IMG/VR virus record: IMGVR_UViG_3300010885_044017
Span: 1 to 64,000 of that record
DNA length: 64,000 nucleotides
Reading direction: 5' to 3' (one strand)
From: a virus
In this document: in pieces, positions 42,196 to 50,476 of the stretch
How the letters are laid out: each line of letters starts with the position of its first letter
Numbering within the stretch: position 1 is the stretch's first letter
Position numbers and translations under genes: made by a program
The notes under the pieces: generated by a model
Seen by the model: only the letters and a program-made list of their open reading frames with translations
What the model was told of the DNA's origin: nothing
The model's database searches: none

Positions 42196-43434
42196 ATGAC
42201 AACACTACAAGCCGTAAAACCCGTGACAGTGACTGATCCAAGAATTGACGAGGCCGCACGTGAAAAATTCATCACTGCACGTATTGGTTTACTACTCAAG
42301 GCTCCGTTCTTTGGTAATCTAGCCACACGTATGCAGTTGGTCAATGCCGATGCTTGGTGTGCCACTGCCGCAACCGACGGTAGAAGATTGTACTACAACA
42401 GCGAATTTGTCAATAAAATGCCACTAAAGCAGGTGGAATTTTTAGTTGGGCATGAAGTGTTGCACGTGGTATACGATCACATGGGACGTAGAGACAGCAG
42501 AGATCCTAAACTGTGGAACATTGCCGATGACTACTGTGTCAATGCTGATTTAGAAGAACAGCGTATTGGCGAGCGTATTCCAATTGGTTTATACAATACC
42601 AAATATCGTGGCATGAGTGCCGAAGAAGTGTACGATGACTTGTACAAAAACGCCACCAAACTTGACATTGAATCTTTGTTGAAACAGATGTTGGACGAGC
42701 ACTTGGATGGTGATGATGGTGAGGGCGAGGACGGCGAGGGCGAAGGCAAAGGTCGTCCCAAACTGTCTGCCAGTGAACGTCAAGCCATACGTGACGAAAT
42801 CAAAGATGCTGTGTTGCAAGCGGCACAGGCCGCAGGTGCTGGCAACATACCCGGCGGTGTCAAAAGACTTATTAAAGATTTAACTGAACCGAGAATTTCT
42901 TGGCAGGAATTGATTCAACAACAGATCCAAAGCACCATCAAACAAGACTATACCTTTGGTAGAATGAATCGCAAGGGCTGGGGCATGGATGCTATACTGC
43001 CAGGTATGAAGCCAGGCGAACAGATTGATGTTGTGATTGGCATTGACACTTCGGGCAGTATTGGCGCCGCAGAGTTGAAAATATTCTTTAGCGAGATCAA
43101 AGGCATCATGGAAGCCTACAGTGAATACAAAATCACTGTGCTGGGTTGGGACACTGAGATTGGTGGTGTAGGTGAATTCACCAGTGATAACTTGGAAGAT
43201 ATTACCAGTTTTGACCCCAAAGGTGGTGGTGGTACAGATCCACACTGTGTTTGGAACTACTTGATTGAGCAGGGCATTGAACCCAAGAAGTTGATCATGT
43301 TTACTGACTACTGCTTCTTTGGCTGGAATCCCAGCGAAGTAGAAAACTACTGTGATACGGTATGGATTATCAAAGGTAATCCTTCAGCAGAACCTGAGTT
43401 TGGAGTGGGAGTACACTATGAGGACGTTGAATAA
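42196..43434 (+). CDS. Putative metallopeptidase with C-terminal VWA domain
   Basis: Start ATG 42196 with TAAGGA. Residues 1-150 contain F-L-V-G-H-E-V-L-H-V-V-Y-D-H near 80 (HExxH plus third His) as in DUF2201-type putative metallopeptidases. An acidic Gly/Glu/Asp linker follows (about 42705-42750). From residue 280 a VWA domain has the MIDAS D-T-S-G-S and later G-G-G-G-T-D and F-T-D-Y. It is the partner of the MoxR ATPase. Substrate unknown. Confidence 0.86.
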   Translation: MTTLQAVKPVTVTDPRIDEAAREKFITARIGLLLKAPFFGNLATRMQLVNADAWCATAATDGRRLYYNSEFVNKMPLKQVEFLVGHEVLHVVYDHMGRRDSRDPKLWNIADDYCVNADLEEQRIGERIPIGLYNTKYRGMSAEEVYDDLYKNATKLDIESLLKQMLDEHLDGDDGEGEDGEGEGKGRPKLSASERQAIRDEIKDAVLQAAQAAGAGNIPGGVKRLIKDLTEPRISWQELIQQQIQSTIKQDYTFGRMNRKGWGMDAILPGMKPGEQIDVVIGIDTSGSIGAAELKIFFSEIKGIMEAYSEYKITVLGWDTEIGGVGEFTSDNLEDITSFDPKGGGGTDPHCVWNYLIEQGIEPKKLIMFTDYCFFGWNPSEVENYCDTVWIIKGNPSAEPEFGVGVHYEDVE

Positions 43435-43667
43435 TGACCATCACTGTACAACAAACTCCATGGGTCGAACTGCGTCCCGGTGATGTCAGTTTCCAACTGC
43501 AGGGTGATGTTGCAGTGACCGGCCGTGCCGCAATTGAAATCGCTAAAAACTGCCCCCCGTATTATGCAGATGTCATAGCCTTGGCCGTTGAACAACGGTG
43601 GATACGGCCAGTGGCCTCTGTTCCGCGAACCGATCCAACACTGATATGGGAGACTTTAAAACAATGA
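43434..43667 (+). CDS. Small protein with C-P-P motif, member 1
   Basis: A 77-residue product, TAATG overlap with the VWA gene. The A-K-N-C-P-P-Y-Y motif near residue 39 recurs as A-N-C-P-P and A-H-C-P-P in two genes nearby, in a similar helix context (I-E-I-A-K-N-C-P-P). Function unknown. Confidence 0.6.
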   Translation: MTITVQQTPWVELRPGDVSFQLQGDVAVTGRAAIEIAKNCPPYYADVIALAVEQRWIRPVASVPRTDPTLIWETLKQ

Positions 43668-43855
43668 AAATCGAATCATCAAACGTGATGTCACCAATTA
43701 ACGAAATTGATACTGGATCCAGCACAATTAAACGAATGGAGCTGTTGCAAATAGCTTTGGCCATAGAAGCACTTGCCAACTGCCCTCCCAGCACCATTGT
43801 ACAGATTTCGCAAGCGGCAATAGATAGACTGGCCCAAGACGTAGGTAGACTATGA
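43664..43855 (+). CDS. Small protein with C-P-P motif, member 2
   Basis: Start ATG 43664 (ATGA overlap, GGGAG at 43648). The 63-residue product has L-A-I-E-A-L-A-N-C-P-P-S, close to member 1. Longer upstream extension is inside the previous gene. Confidence 0.6.
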   Translation: MKIESSNVMSPINEIDTGSSTIKRMELLQIALAIEALANCPPSTIVQISQAAIDRLAQDVGRL

Positions 43856-43875
43856 TTGCAGAAAGAAAATCTTAA

Positions 43876-44289
43876 ATGGGAATGTTTGATCTTTTAAATT
43901 TTGAAGGACGCGAGTATCAAACCAAAGACACTCCGGCTCAGGCATTGGACAATTATAAAATTGAAAACCATCAGCTGTGGTACGAGGAATATGATGCAGA
44001 GTGGGAAGATGGTGAAGGTATATTTGGTGGCGGATTGACAAAGTCCAATGAACGCTGGGTACTGTGCGACGAATTCGATGGCTTGATAAGATTTTATCGT
44101 GAAGATGAACCTCGTGGTGGCTACAAGGCAGATGCTTGGATTGAATACCAAGCCTTGTTCATGAATGGCTGTATGATTAAATTGACTCAGACCCGGGGAG
44201 TTGAACCCTTGACTGCTTGGTACAAAAGCGGAGTTGAAGCACTGGCATTACCCCCACATGAATCAAACACAACACAAGGAACAGCATGA
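43876..44289 (+). CDS. Unknown acidic protein
   Basis: A 137-residue protein starting M-G-M-F-D-L-L-N-F-E-G-R-E-Y-Q-T-K-D, a start I recall from small phage hypotheticals. It is acidic with several Trp residues and a W-E-D-G-E-G-I-F-G-G-G loop. ATGA overlap with the next gene. Confidence 0.62.
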   Translation: MGMFDLLNFEGREYQTKDTPAQALDNYKIENHQLWYEEYDAEWEDGEGIFGGGLTKSNERWVLCDEFDGLIRFYREDEPRGGYKADAWIEYQALFMNGCMIKLTQTRGVEPLTAWYKSGVEALALPPHESNTTQGTA

Positions 44290-44639
44290 GCGATAACACA
44301 GCAGTTGATAAACAAGATTTGCCTGTAGATAGAAAACCCATTCATCACAATGCACCCGAGGACATGGATCAGGCCATTGCCCGCATCATGGAATTGGAAA
44401 TGCGACTGGAGGATTTGGTTAGAGCCACAGAAATCGCCGAAGCATCGTCACAGTGGCACATCATTGGTGGATTTAGACTGGATGCAGATTCAGCGTTGGT
44501 GAATAAAATCACTGTGGAGTATCCGCAATCAGATGAACCAAATATCACTGTGATCACTGGTAAAGTCAGTGATGCCACACAGGAACGACTGAACCAATCC
44601 ATCACTGAACAGGCAAAAAAGGCCGCGGGAAATGCTTAA
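44286..44639 (+). CDS. Coiled-coil small protein
   Basis: A 117-residue protein with heptads near residues 30-55 (I-A-R-I-M-E-L-E-M-R-L-E-D-L-V) and a beta-rich C-terminal part (I-T-V-I-T-G-K-V-S-D). Overlaps neighbours by 4 and 8 bp. No family is recognised. Confidence 0.6.
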   Translation: MSDNTAVDKQDLPVDRKPIHHNAPEDMDQAIARIMELEMRLEDLVRATEIAEASSQWHIIGGFRLDADSALVNKITVEYPQSDEPNITVITGKVSDATQERLNQSITEQAKKAAGNA

Positions 44640-44937
44640 ACTGGGCGATGCCAATCCCTTGGCAGTGTTTGGGCTACGACAGTTGGCTCACTGTCCGCCA
44701 CACTTCACACCAGTGGATTTTGAGTGCTTGGTGGATGACAAAGACATCACAGACTGGATTTGGGCAAATCTTGACGGTAGATTTTACTTCGGCGATGCAT
44801 CATGGGCGAATCAGCAATCCATCGATATATCATTGAGTACAGGTTTTTTAAAACGAGCAGCCTTTGAAACAGCCGGCGAAGCCAGTTACTTTGCACTGGT
44901 ATTATCTACGTTTAATACAGACAATCACCCTTTCTAA
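44632..44937 (+). CDS. Small protein with C-P-P motif, member 3
   Basis: A 101-residue product with L-R-Q-L-A-H-C-P-P-H-F near residue 16, the third occurrence of the motif; the C-terminal part is different and Trp rich (D-W-I-W-A-N-L-D-G-R-F-Y-F). Function unknown. Confidence 0.58.
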   Translation: MLKLGDANPLAVFGLRQLAHCPPHFTPVDFECLVDDKDITDWIWANLDGRFYFGDASWANQQSIDISLSTGFLKRAAFETAGEASYFALVLSTFNTDNHPF

Positions 44938-45004
44938 TAAAAATTTTTTCGTGGCCGGCATCACTGGTTAAATAACTGTAGTTAATTATTTAAACGGAGA
45001 TAAC

Positions 45005-45247
45005 ATGTCAGAAGAATTACAACAACCACAAGCCCCAGTAGACGCACCTGCACCGCAGTTGACCTTGAGCGATCTTACACTGGCTTTACAAACTATTCAA
45101 GTAACAGCACAACGTGGTGCTATTCGTGCAGACGAAATGGCTTTAGTTGGCGGTTTACATGATCGTTTAGCTGCATTTTTACAAGCCCAAGGTGTTGCAA
45201 CTGCTCCTAATACAGAAGCAGATACAACACCACCACAAGGAGAATAA
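45005..45247 (+). CDS. Small Ala/Pro-rich protein
   Basis: An 80-residue product with CGGAGA upstream. The middle (L-T-L-S-D-L-T-L-A-L-Q-T-I-Q-V-T-A-Q-R-G) is helical between flexible Pro/Gln-rich ends. I recall similar small proteins ahead of the following gene in T4-like marine phages. Confidence 0.62.
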   Translation: MSEELQQPQAPVDAPAPQLTLSDLTLALQTIQVTAQRGAIRADEMALVGGLHDRLAAFLQAQGVATAPNTEADTTPPQGE

Positions 45248-45249
45248 AC

Positions 45250-45930
45250 ATGGCACAAGGCGTACTCAAGCACATTGGCAAGCACAATGGCAAAAGAATT
45301 GTATTAGCATATCGTCAGATTCCCGGCGATGATCACATGTGCCTGGTAATTTACAGCGACACATTACCACAGATGATTCACGATGATGTAATGAAGGTGT
45401 TGGAAAGCCCAGTGGGACAAAACAGTCCAGAACTGGCCGATGCACTGTTTCGTCATGTGTTGGCCGATGGACGCAACTGTCTAGAAGCACTGCATGTTCA
45501 AGGTCTGTTAAAGAAGGTGAATACCAATCAAGTCATCATTACCCCCAATGCCAAAAGCACAGTTCGTTTGGACGAATTAAACAAAATCCTAAACGAAATG
45601 AGCCAGGGCGAAGAGGCCATCAAAAAATTAGCTGATTTAGATGCCAATGCCGGAATGACCGGACGTCGTGAACCAAGAGAAGTGGGTGTAAGTCCAGCAA
45701 GTCGCAGTCAGCCCGCTGTAGTCAGCACTGCCACTGTCAGTGATGTGTTGACCGACGAGCAGTTGGCCAGTCAGCGTATTGCACAGTCTGCCAAAATGCG
45801 ATTAGATGCACAGACTTTATTAAAAGAAGCAGAGAGATTAGAACTCGAAGCTGCCGAATTCACTACTCCTGCAAAAAATGTCAAACCAACCAAAGCCAAA
45901 AAAGCCCCCGCGAAAAAACAAACGGCTTAA
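45250..45930 (+). CDS. Conserved-looking phage protein of unknown function
   Basis: The 226-residue protein starts M-A-Q-G-V-L-K-H-I-G-K-H-N-G-K-R-I-V-L and contains H-M-C-L-V-I-Y-S-D-T-L-P, L-F-R-H-V-L-A-D-G-R-N. The C-terminus is Lys/Ala rich and disordered. To my memory it is a hypothetical core gene of T4-like marine phages. Position two bases after the previous gene. Confidence 0.68.
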   Translation: MAQGVLKHIGKHNGKRIVLAYRQIPGDDHMCLVIYSDTLPQMIHDDVMKVLESPVGQNSPELADALFRHVLADGRNCLEALHVQGLLKKVNTNQVIITPNAKSTVRLDELNKILNEMSQGEEAIKKLADLDANAGMTGRREPREVGVSPASRSQPAVVSTATVSDVLTDEQLASQRIAQSAKMRLDAQTLLKEAERLELEAAEFTTPAKNVKPTKAKKAPAKKQTA

Positions 45931-46228
45931 GTTAACTATTACCGAACGTGACAAATGGCGACAGATACTGGCAGAAGTCGAAAAGGCTCAAGCTCCAGTA
46001 TCTGTACTCCGTGCAATCACTGTTAATCTAATAGATGGCACCCAAGTAGATATTGATATCCAAGAACTACTGGCCGAGGGTGTAGCACCAGAAGATTTAG
46101 AACAACGTATCAATGATCGATTAGAATCCCTAGACGACATTATAAAAAATGTCGACTTTTTTATCAGTGTTGACCATGTTGCTCGAGCAGTACAACCCAT
46201 CACAGACAACTTACTTAAAAATTTATAA
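45878..46228 (+). CDS. Small helical protein
   Basis: A 116-residue protein overlapping the previous gene by 53 bp; basic Pro/Lys N-terminus, then helices (T-E-R-D-K-W-R-Q-I-L-A-E-V-E) and an acidic C-terminal part. No family is recognised. Confidence 0.6.
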   Translation: MSNQPKPKKPPRKNKRLKLTITERDKWRQILAEVEKAQAPVSVLRAITVNLIDGTQVDIDIQELLAEGVAPEDLEQRINDRLESLDDIIKNVDFFISVDHVARAVQPITDNLLKNL

Positions 46229-46231
46229 TCA

Positions 46232-46744
46232 ATGACTATCAACGCACTATTTGCCGTGGACCACTACGGCGGTATGGGTGTCAATGGCACCAGACCATGG
46301 CCCAGCACCACACACAATCTTGACTCGTTCGCCCGACTGACCCAAAACCATGTAGTGGTCATGGGACGACGCACCTGGGATGATCCAGCCATGCCCAAAC
46401 CCCTATTGGGACGTATTGTCTATGTGGCCACTCACAGTCATGTGGCTACAGCAGGAACAGTGTCAGGGGACATTGTGGAATCTGTACTTGCACTGGAACA
46501 GGAAAACCCCAATCGTATAATATGGGTCATAGGTGGACCAGGATTAATCGAATCATGCATTAACATTCTGGATGCAGTTTACTTGACACATGTCAAGGGT
46601 TCGTTTAAAATAGATACTAGGATGGAACTTAAAACGTTCCTGACAGGATTTGTTCCTGTCAAAGCAGAAGTAGCAGCCGACTTTCGATCAACCTTGGTAA
46701 AATACACACCAATTTTTAAACGACAACATAAACATGCAAGTTAA
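46232..46744 (+). CDS. Dihydrofolate reductase-like protein, catalytic Asp replaced
   Basis: The 170-residue protein has DHFR landmarks: A-L-F-A-V-D at the N-terminus, V-V-V-M-G-R-R-T-W (NADPH site), L-L-G-R, and W-V-I-G-G-P-G-L near residue 98. Aligning from the M-G-R motif, the position of E. coli Asp27 is Asn29 (H-N-L-D-S-F). This residue is needed for efficient protonation, so activity may be low or altered. It overlaps thyX by 11 bp. Confidence 0.85.
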   Translation: MTINALFAVDHYGGMGVNGTRPWPSTTHNLDSFARLTQNHVVVMGRRTWDDPAMPKPLLGRIVYVATHSHVATAGTVSGDIVESVLALEQENPNRIIWVIGGPGLIESCINILDAVYLTHVKGSFKIDTRMELKTFLTGFVPVKAEVAADFRSTLVKYTPIFKRQHKHAS

Positions 46745-47411
46745 ACTAATAAGTTATTCCGCACCCAGTCAAGACATGCTGGCATCACAAGTGGACAACG
46801 TGCAGGAACTGGTAGCGTTCTGTGCCAGAGTTAGTAATCCCAACAATCAAATCAATACAGAAACCAGTGAACGATTGATTAGATACTTAGTCAAACATCA
46901 ACACTGGAGCCCGTTGGAAATGGTGTCGGCCTGTTTGGAAATTACCACAACCAGAGACATTGCTAGGCAGATGTTGCGTCACAGAAGTTTTAGTTTCCAA
47001 GAGTTCAGTCAACGCTATGCAGATCCCACACAGGATTTAAGTTTTGTTACAAGACCAGCACGTTTACAAGATACTAAAAATCGTCAGAACAGCATTGAGT
47101 TGGACGACACTGTTTCTAATCAAATTCTTCGAGAAACTTGGCAGGAACGACAACAGGCAGTGATTGACCTGGCTCGAGACACTTATGCATGGGCTGTACG
47201 CAACGGCATTGCCAAGGAACAGGCCCGTGCTGTGTTGCCCGAAGGCAACACTGTGAGCAGACTCTACATGAATGGCACACTGAGAAGTTGGATACACTAC
47301 ATAGAACTTCGCAGTGCCAACGGCACACAACTGGAGCATCAAGAGATTGCTCAAACCTGTGCTGGTGTGATTGCAGAAATATTTCCCATGGCCGGTGAAT
47401 TTGTACAATGA
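46734..47411 (+). CDS. thyX: Flavin-dependent thymidylate synthase
   Basis: The ThyX motif R-H-R-S-F-S-F-Q-E-F-S-Q-R-Y (RHRx7-8S, near residue 80) is complete, with H-W-S-P-L-E upstream and R-S-W-I-H-Y near the C-terminus. The 225-residue length is normal. It methylates dUMP with methylene-THF, FAD and NADPH, giving dTMP. ThyX regenerates THF directly, so it does not need the DHFR beside it. Confidence 0.95.
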   Translation: MQVKLISYSAPSQDMLASQVDNVQELVAFCARVSNPNNQINTETSERLIRYLVKHQHWSPLEMVSACLEITTTRDIARQMLRHRSFSFQEFSQRYADPTQDLSFVTRPARLQDTKNRQNSIELDDTVSNQILRETWQERQQAVIDLARDTYAWAVRNGIAKEQARAVLPEGNTVSRLYMNGTLRSWIHYIELRSANGTQLEHQEIAQTCAGVIAEIFPMAGEFVQ

Positions 47412-48364
47412 AATTTCTAGTAACCGGCGGTGCTGGATTTATTGGACACAACGTAGTACGACTATTAGAACATCAAGGTCATGAAGTTTGTGTGCTGGAC
47501 AACTTTACCAACTATGGTATTATACCTGACGCAGAATTAACTCCCCTACATCAACAACGTCTTGACCGTATCTCAACACAGAGCATACACAATGTAGACA
47601 TTAGAAACTACAATTACGTCGTAAATGCGTTTGAAGAATGTCGTCCGGATGTGGTTATACACTGTGCAGCATATCCCCGAGCCAAAGCAGTGGATTTAAA
47701 TCCTGCAGAAGGCAGTCAAGTGTTGACACAAGGATTGATAAATCTACTTCGTGCCAGCGAGCAGGTACAGTTACGCAGATTTGTTTACATCAGTAGCAGC
47801 ATGGTGTACGGTGACTTTGCTCCCTTGGCCTATGAAGACATGCAGTGCAGGCCACGTGGCATCTACGGAATATTAAAACTCACTGGTGAAACTCTTACTA
47901 GAGATCTTTGTAGAACAGCCGGCATTGACCATGTTGTGGTTCGGCCCAGTGCTGTGTATGGCCCACATGATGTTGTTGATAGAGTTGTGAGTAGATTTTT
48001 ACTCTCGGCCATACGCAATGAAGAATTGACTGTGTGTGGCGCCAGAGAACTGTTGGATTTTACCTATGTGGATGATGTAGTGGATGGTATTGTTCGTGCC
48101 GCTGTCAATTTCAACAGCAGTGGTAGAACATATAATATTACCCGAGGTGAGGCAAGAAGTTTGGTGGAAGCTGCCGAATTGGCAGTGAAGATAGCCGGTG
48201 GTGGCAGAATAAAAATTGTCGATGCCAATCCTAGATTTCCATCAAGAGGAACATTAAGTAACATACGTGCCGGCGAAGACTTTGGTTATCGTGGCACCAC
48301 AGACATTGAGTCAGGATTTAGAAAATATCATGAGTGGATCACGGATACCCTTCTTCGGCGTTGA
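47408..48364 (+). CDS. NAD-dependent sugar-nucleotide epimerase/dehydratase
   Basis: The 318-residue extended SDR has G-G-A-G-F-I-G-H-N, V-D-I-R, S-S-S-M-V-Y-G and Y-G-I-L-K (catalytic Tyr/Lys near 155). It acts on an NDP-sugar. The overlapping downstream aminotransferase suggests an amino-sugar route. ATGA overlap with thyX. Confidence 0.87.
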   Translation: MKFLVTGGAGFIGHNVVRLLEHQGHEVCVLDNFTNYGIIPDAELTPLHQQRLDRISTQSIHNVDIRNYNYVVNAFEECRPDVVIHCAAYPRAKAVDLNPAEGSQVLTQGLINLLRASEQVQLRRFVYISSSMVYGDFAPLAYEDMQCRPRGIYGILKLTGETLTRDLCRTAGIDHVVVRPSAVYGPHDVVDRVVSRFLLSAIRNEELTVCGARELLDFTYVDDVVDGIVRAAVNFNSSGRTYNITRGEARSLVEAAELAVKIAGGGRIKIVDANPRFPSRGTLSNIRAGEDFGYRGTTDIESGFRKYHEWITDTLLRR

Positions 48365-49436
48365 TCGTCAATTCTTGACTCTGCGTGAAGAGATACTTGA
48401 TGCTGTGGATCAAGTGTACAGATCCGGGCAGGTGTTAGATGGTGACTCGACTCGACGGTTCGAAACAGCCATAGCCCGTCGATGTGATCGAGAATATGCA
48501 GTGGCAGTGAACAGTGCCACACAGGGATTGATTTTTGCACAACAAGTGATATTGGCACAGGAATCTCGTGTGTTAATTCCCACCTTGAGTTTTGCAGCCA
48601 CCATCAACTCGGTACTGTATGCCGGCAATACTCCGGTGTTTTGCGACACCGATGATGCAGCACTGATAGATTTAGAAAGCATGGACATGGCCCTAACCGG
48701 AGCTGGGGTTAACTGTATCATGTATGCCAACCTGTTTGGACATGTTGTAGACTATGATAGATTTAGACTGCAAACAGAGTTTTTCAACAGCAACATACGT
48801 GTGATAGAAGATGCTGCACAGAGTTTTGGTGCTAGATACAAGGACCAACCCTCGGGCAGTCTTGGTGACATCGGTGTGTTGAGTTTTGACCCTACCAAGA
48901 ATCTAAATAACTATGGTTCAGGTGGCATGGTGCTCACGGACGATGTTGATGTTTATCATCAGTTACTAAATTTACGTGACAATGGCAAATACCTGGATCA
49001 TTGCTTCATTGGCACCAACAGCAAAATGAGCGAAAGCGATTCAGCTCAAATGTTGGTCAAACTCAAATACTTTGATGCTTGGCAAACACGTAGACAGGCT
49101 ATCGCCGAATACTATACACAAGAACTTGCGGAATGGGTGGATGTGGTATTACCCGGTGAACACGTAACTTCGGCCTGGAGTAAATTTGTAATACGCTTGA
49201 GCGAACGTCATGGCCTGCGTGATTACTTACAGAGTTGTGGAATCGACTCACGTTTCCACTATGACACACCCTTGTTTGAATTGCCTGTGGGTTACAACTA
49301 TATTGACTATGCTAGAGAATTGTTTAGAGAATCTACAGCGTTTTCGAGAGAAGCAATCAGCTTACCGATTTATCCTGAACTGCGTGACACGGAAGTTGAA
49401 AGTGTGGTCAATGCGGTTAAGAATTATCTGCGTTAA
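48330..49436 (+). CDS. DegT/DnrJ/EryC1 sugar aminotransferase
   Basis: Start ATG 48330 (35-bp overlap with the epimerase); an upstream ATG at 48267 adds 21 residues with no homology. The 368-residue product has V-A-V-N-S-A-T-Q-G-L, I-P-T-L-S-F-A-A-T, E-D-A-A-Q-S-F-G, and S-F-D-P-T-K-N-L with the PLP Lys near residue 188. It aminates a keto-sugar made by the epimerase/dehydratase. Full length, unlike 23407-24024. Confidence 0.9.
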   Translation: MSGSRIPFFGVDRQFLTLREEILDAVDQVYRSGQVLDGDSTRRFETAIARRCDREYAVAVNSATQGLIFAQQVILAQESRVLIPTLSFAATINSVLYAGNTPVFCDTDDAALIDLESMDMALTGAGVNCIMYANLFGHVVDYDRFRLQTEFFNSNIRVIEDAAQSFGARYKDQPSGSLGDIGVLSFDPTKNLNNYGSGGMVLTDDVDVYHQLLNLRDNGKYLDHCFIGTNSKMSESDSAQMLVKLKYFDAWQTRRQAIAEYYTQELAEWVDVVLPGEHVTSAWSKFVIRLSERHGLRDYLQSCGIDSRFHYDTPLFELPVGYNYIDYARELFRESTAFSREAISLPIYPELRDTEVESVVNAVKNYLR

Positions 49437-49761
49437 TTTGTCCTTCGTGACTACCTGTTAAGGCACGATCAACATAGTCCCCATCCACTGTTTGTTCCAC
49501 ATCAACCTCCACACCCAACTGCCGAGCCAGTGATAAAATTTTACCACGAACAGCACGGTCTTTATATATAGCACTTAAACTATATTGACCTTCACTGTAA
49601 TCGGTCCAGTCTTGATATAAAGGTATTACTCCGGGGATTTTTTGTAATTCTCTATACAGTTTTCGTTGCACAGCGGGATCTGTAGCGTCAGGATGCTCTG
49701 CATTGGCACAGACAAATTCTATTTCTTTATATTGAGGTACGGAGATTTCGTGTATACGCAT
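49417..49761 (-). CDS. Small protein with MRIHEI leader
   Basis: The 114-residue product starts MRIHEI, like the leaders of the 4342 and 6969 products at the left end. It is an acidic alpha/beta domain. Its end overlaps the aminotransferase gene by 20 bp (convergent). A virion-packaged role is inferred from the leader. Confidence 0.58.
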   Translation of the reverse strand: MRIHEISVPQYKEIEFVCANAEHPDATDPAVQRKLYRELQKIPGVIPLYQDWTDYSEGQYSLSAIYKDRAVRGKILSLARQLGVEVDVEQTVDGDYVDRALTGSHEGQINADNS

Positions 49762-49773
49762 CTGGTATTTGCG

Positions 49774-50472
49774 TTAATAATAGCCGCCACCACCGGCTAT
49801 ATTTTTTAATCCTTTTACAGTATCTCCATATACACCGGATGCTACACCAGCCACACTGCGAGCACCAGCCGCTATTCCGCGGGCACCAGCCTTGCCAATA
49901 TCGCCCACCGTATCCGCGGCCCAGTGAGCAGCACTTTTAACTAGTTCAGTACCAGCGGCAAATTCCAGTGCCTTGCCTATACCCCAGGCTAATCCACCAG
50001 CTACAACACCTGCACCAACAGCTTCATGTGCTTTTTTACCCAATACCAATTCATCTACTGTTTTAAGAAGACCGATTACAATAGCACCAGTGAGTGTTCC
50101 TACGGCTGCACCTGCAAGCACCGCCAGAGTAGCTAAAATTGCGGCCTGTGTCACAGGATGCTTTTTTGCCCACAATTGATACCTTCCTAGATAATGTAAA
50201 ACAGTTTTTTTCTCTTCAGGATCTTTGATTGATCCCATTATTTTTTGTTCTAGTTGTGCGACATCTTGATCAAATGTTTGTACAGCACCGGCTGGAACAG
50301 CGAGTATTTTTTGTATAGTGGAATTGGTAGCTTGCTTAACCTCTGCGGCAGCTTGCGGATTAATGCCTTCTAACAATACGTTAGGGTTGAGTATATTTTC
50401 AAAAATACGCCCAATTTGAGCGGGAGTTAAATCTGCTACTCTGTTAGATGTTATAAATTCACTGGATCTCAT
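49774..50472 (-). CDS. Gly/Ala-rich membrane-active protein with MRSSEF leader
   Basis: I take ATG 50472 (232 residues) rather than TTG 50490. The leader M-R-S-S-E-F resembles the capsid-targeting-like starts, and N-V-L-L-E-G near residue 32 is a possible L-x-E site. Two hydrophobic Ala/Gly-rich stretches (A-A-I-L-A-T-L-A-V-L-A-G-A-A and V-G-A-G-V-V-A-G-G-L-A) and a Gly-rich tail ending G-G-G-Y-Y suggest a protein that enters membranes, such as an ejected pilot protein. Inference. Confidence 0.6.
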   Translation of the reverse strand: MRSSEFITSNRVADLTPAQIGRIFENILNPNVLLEGINPQAAAEVKQATNSTIQKILAVPAGAVQTFDQDVAQLEQKIMGSIKDPEEKKTVLHYLGRYQLWAKKHPVTQAAILATLAVLAGAAVGTLTGAIVIGLLKTVDELVLGKKAHEAVGAGVVAGGLAWGIGKALEFAAGTELVKSAAHWAADTVGDIGKAGARGIAAGARSVAGVASGVYGDTVKGLKNIAGGGGYY

Positions 50473-50476
50473 ATTA

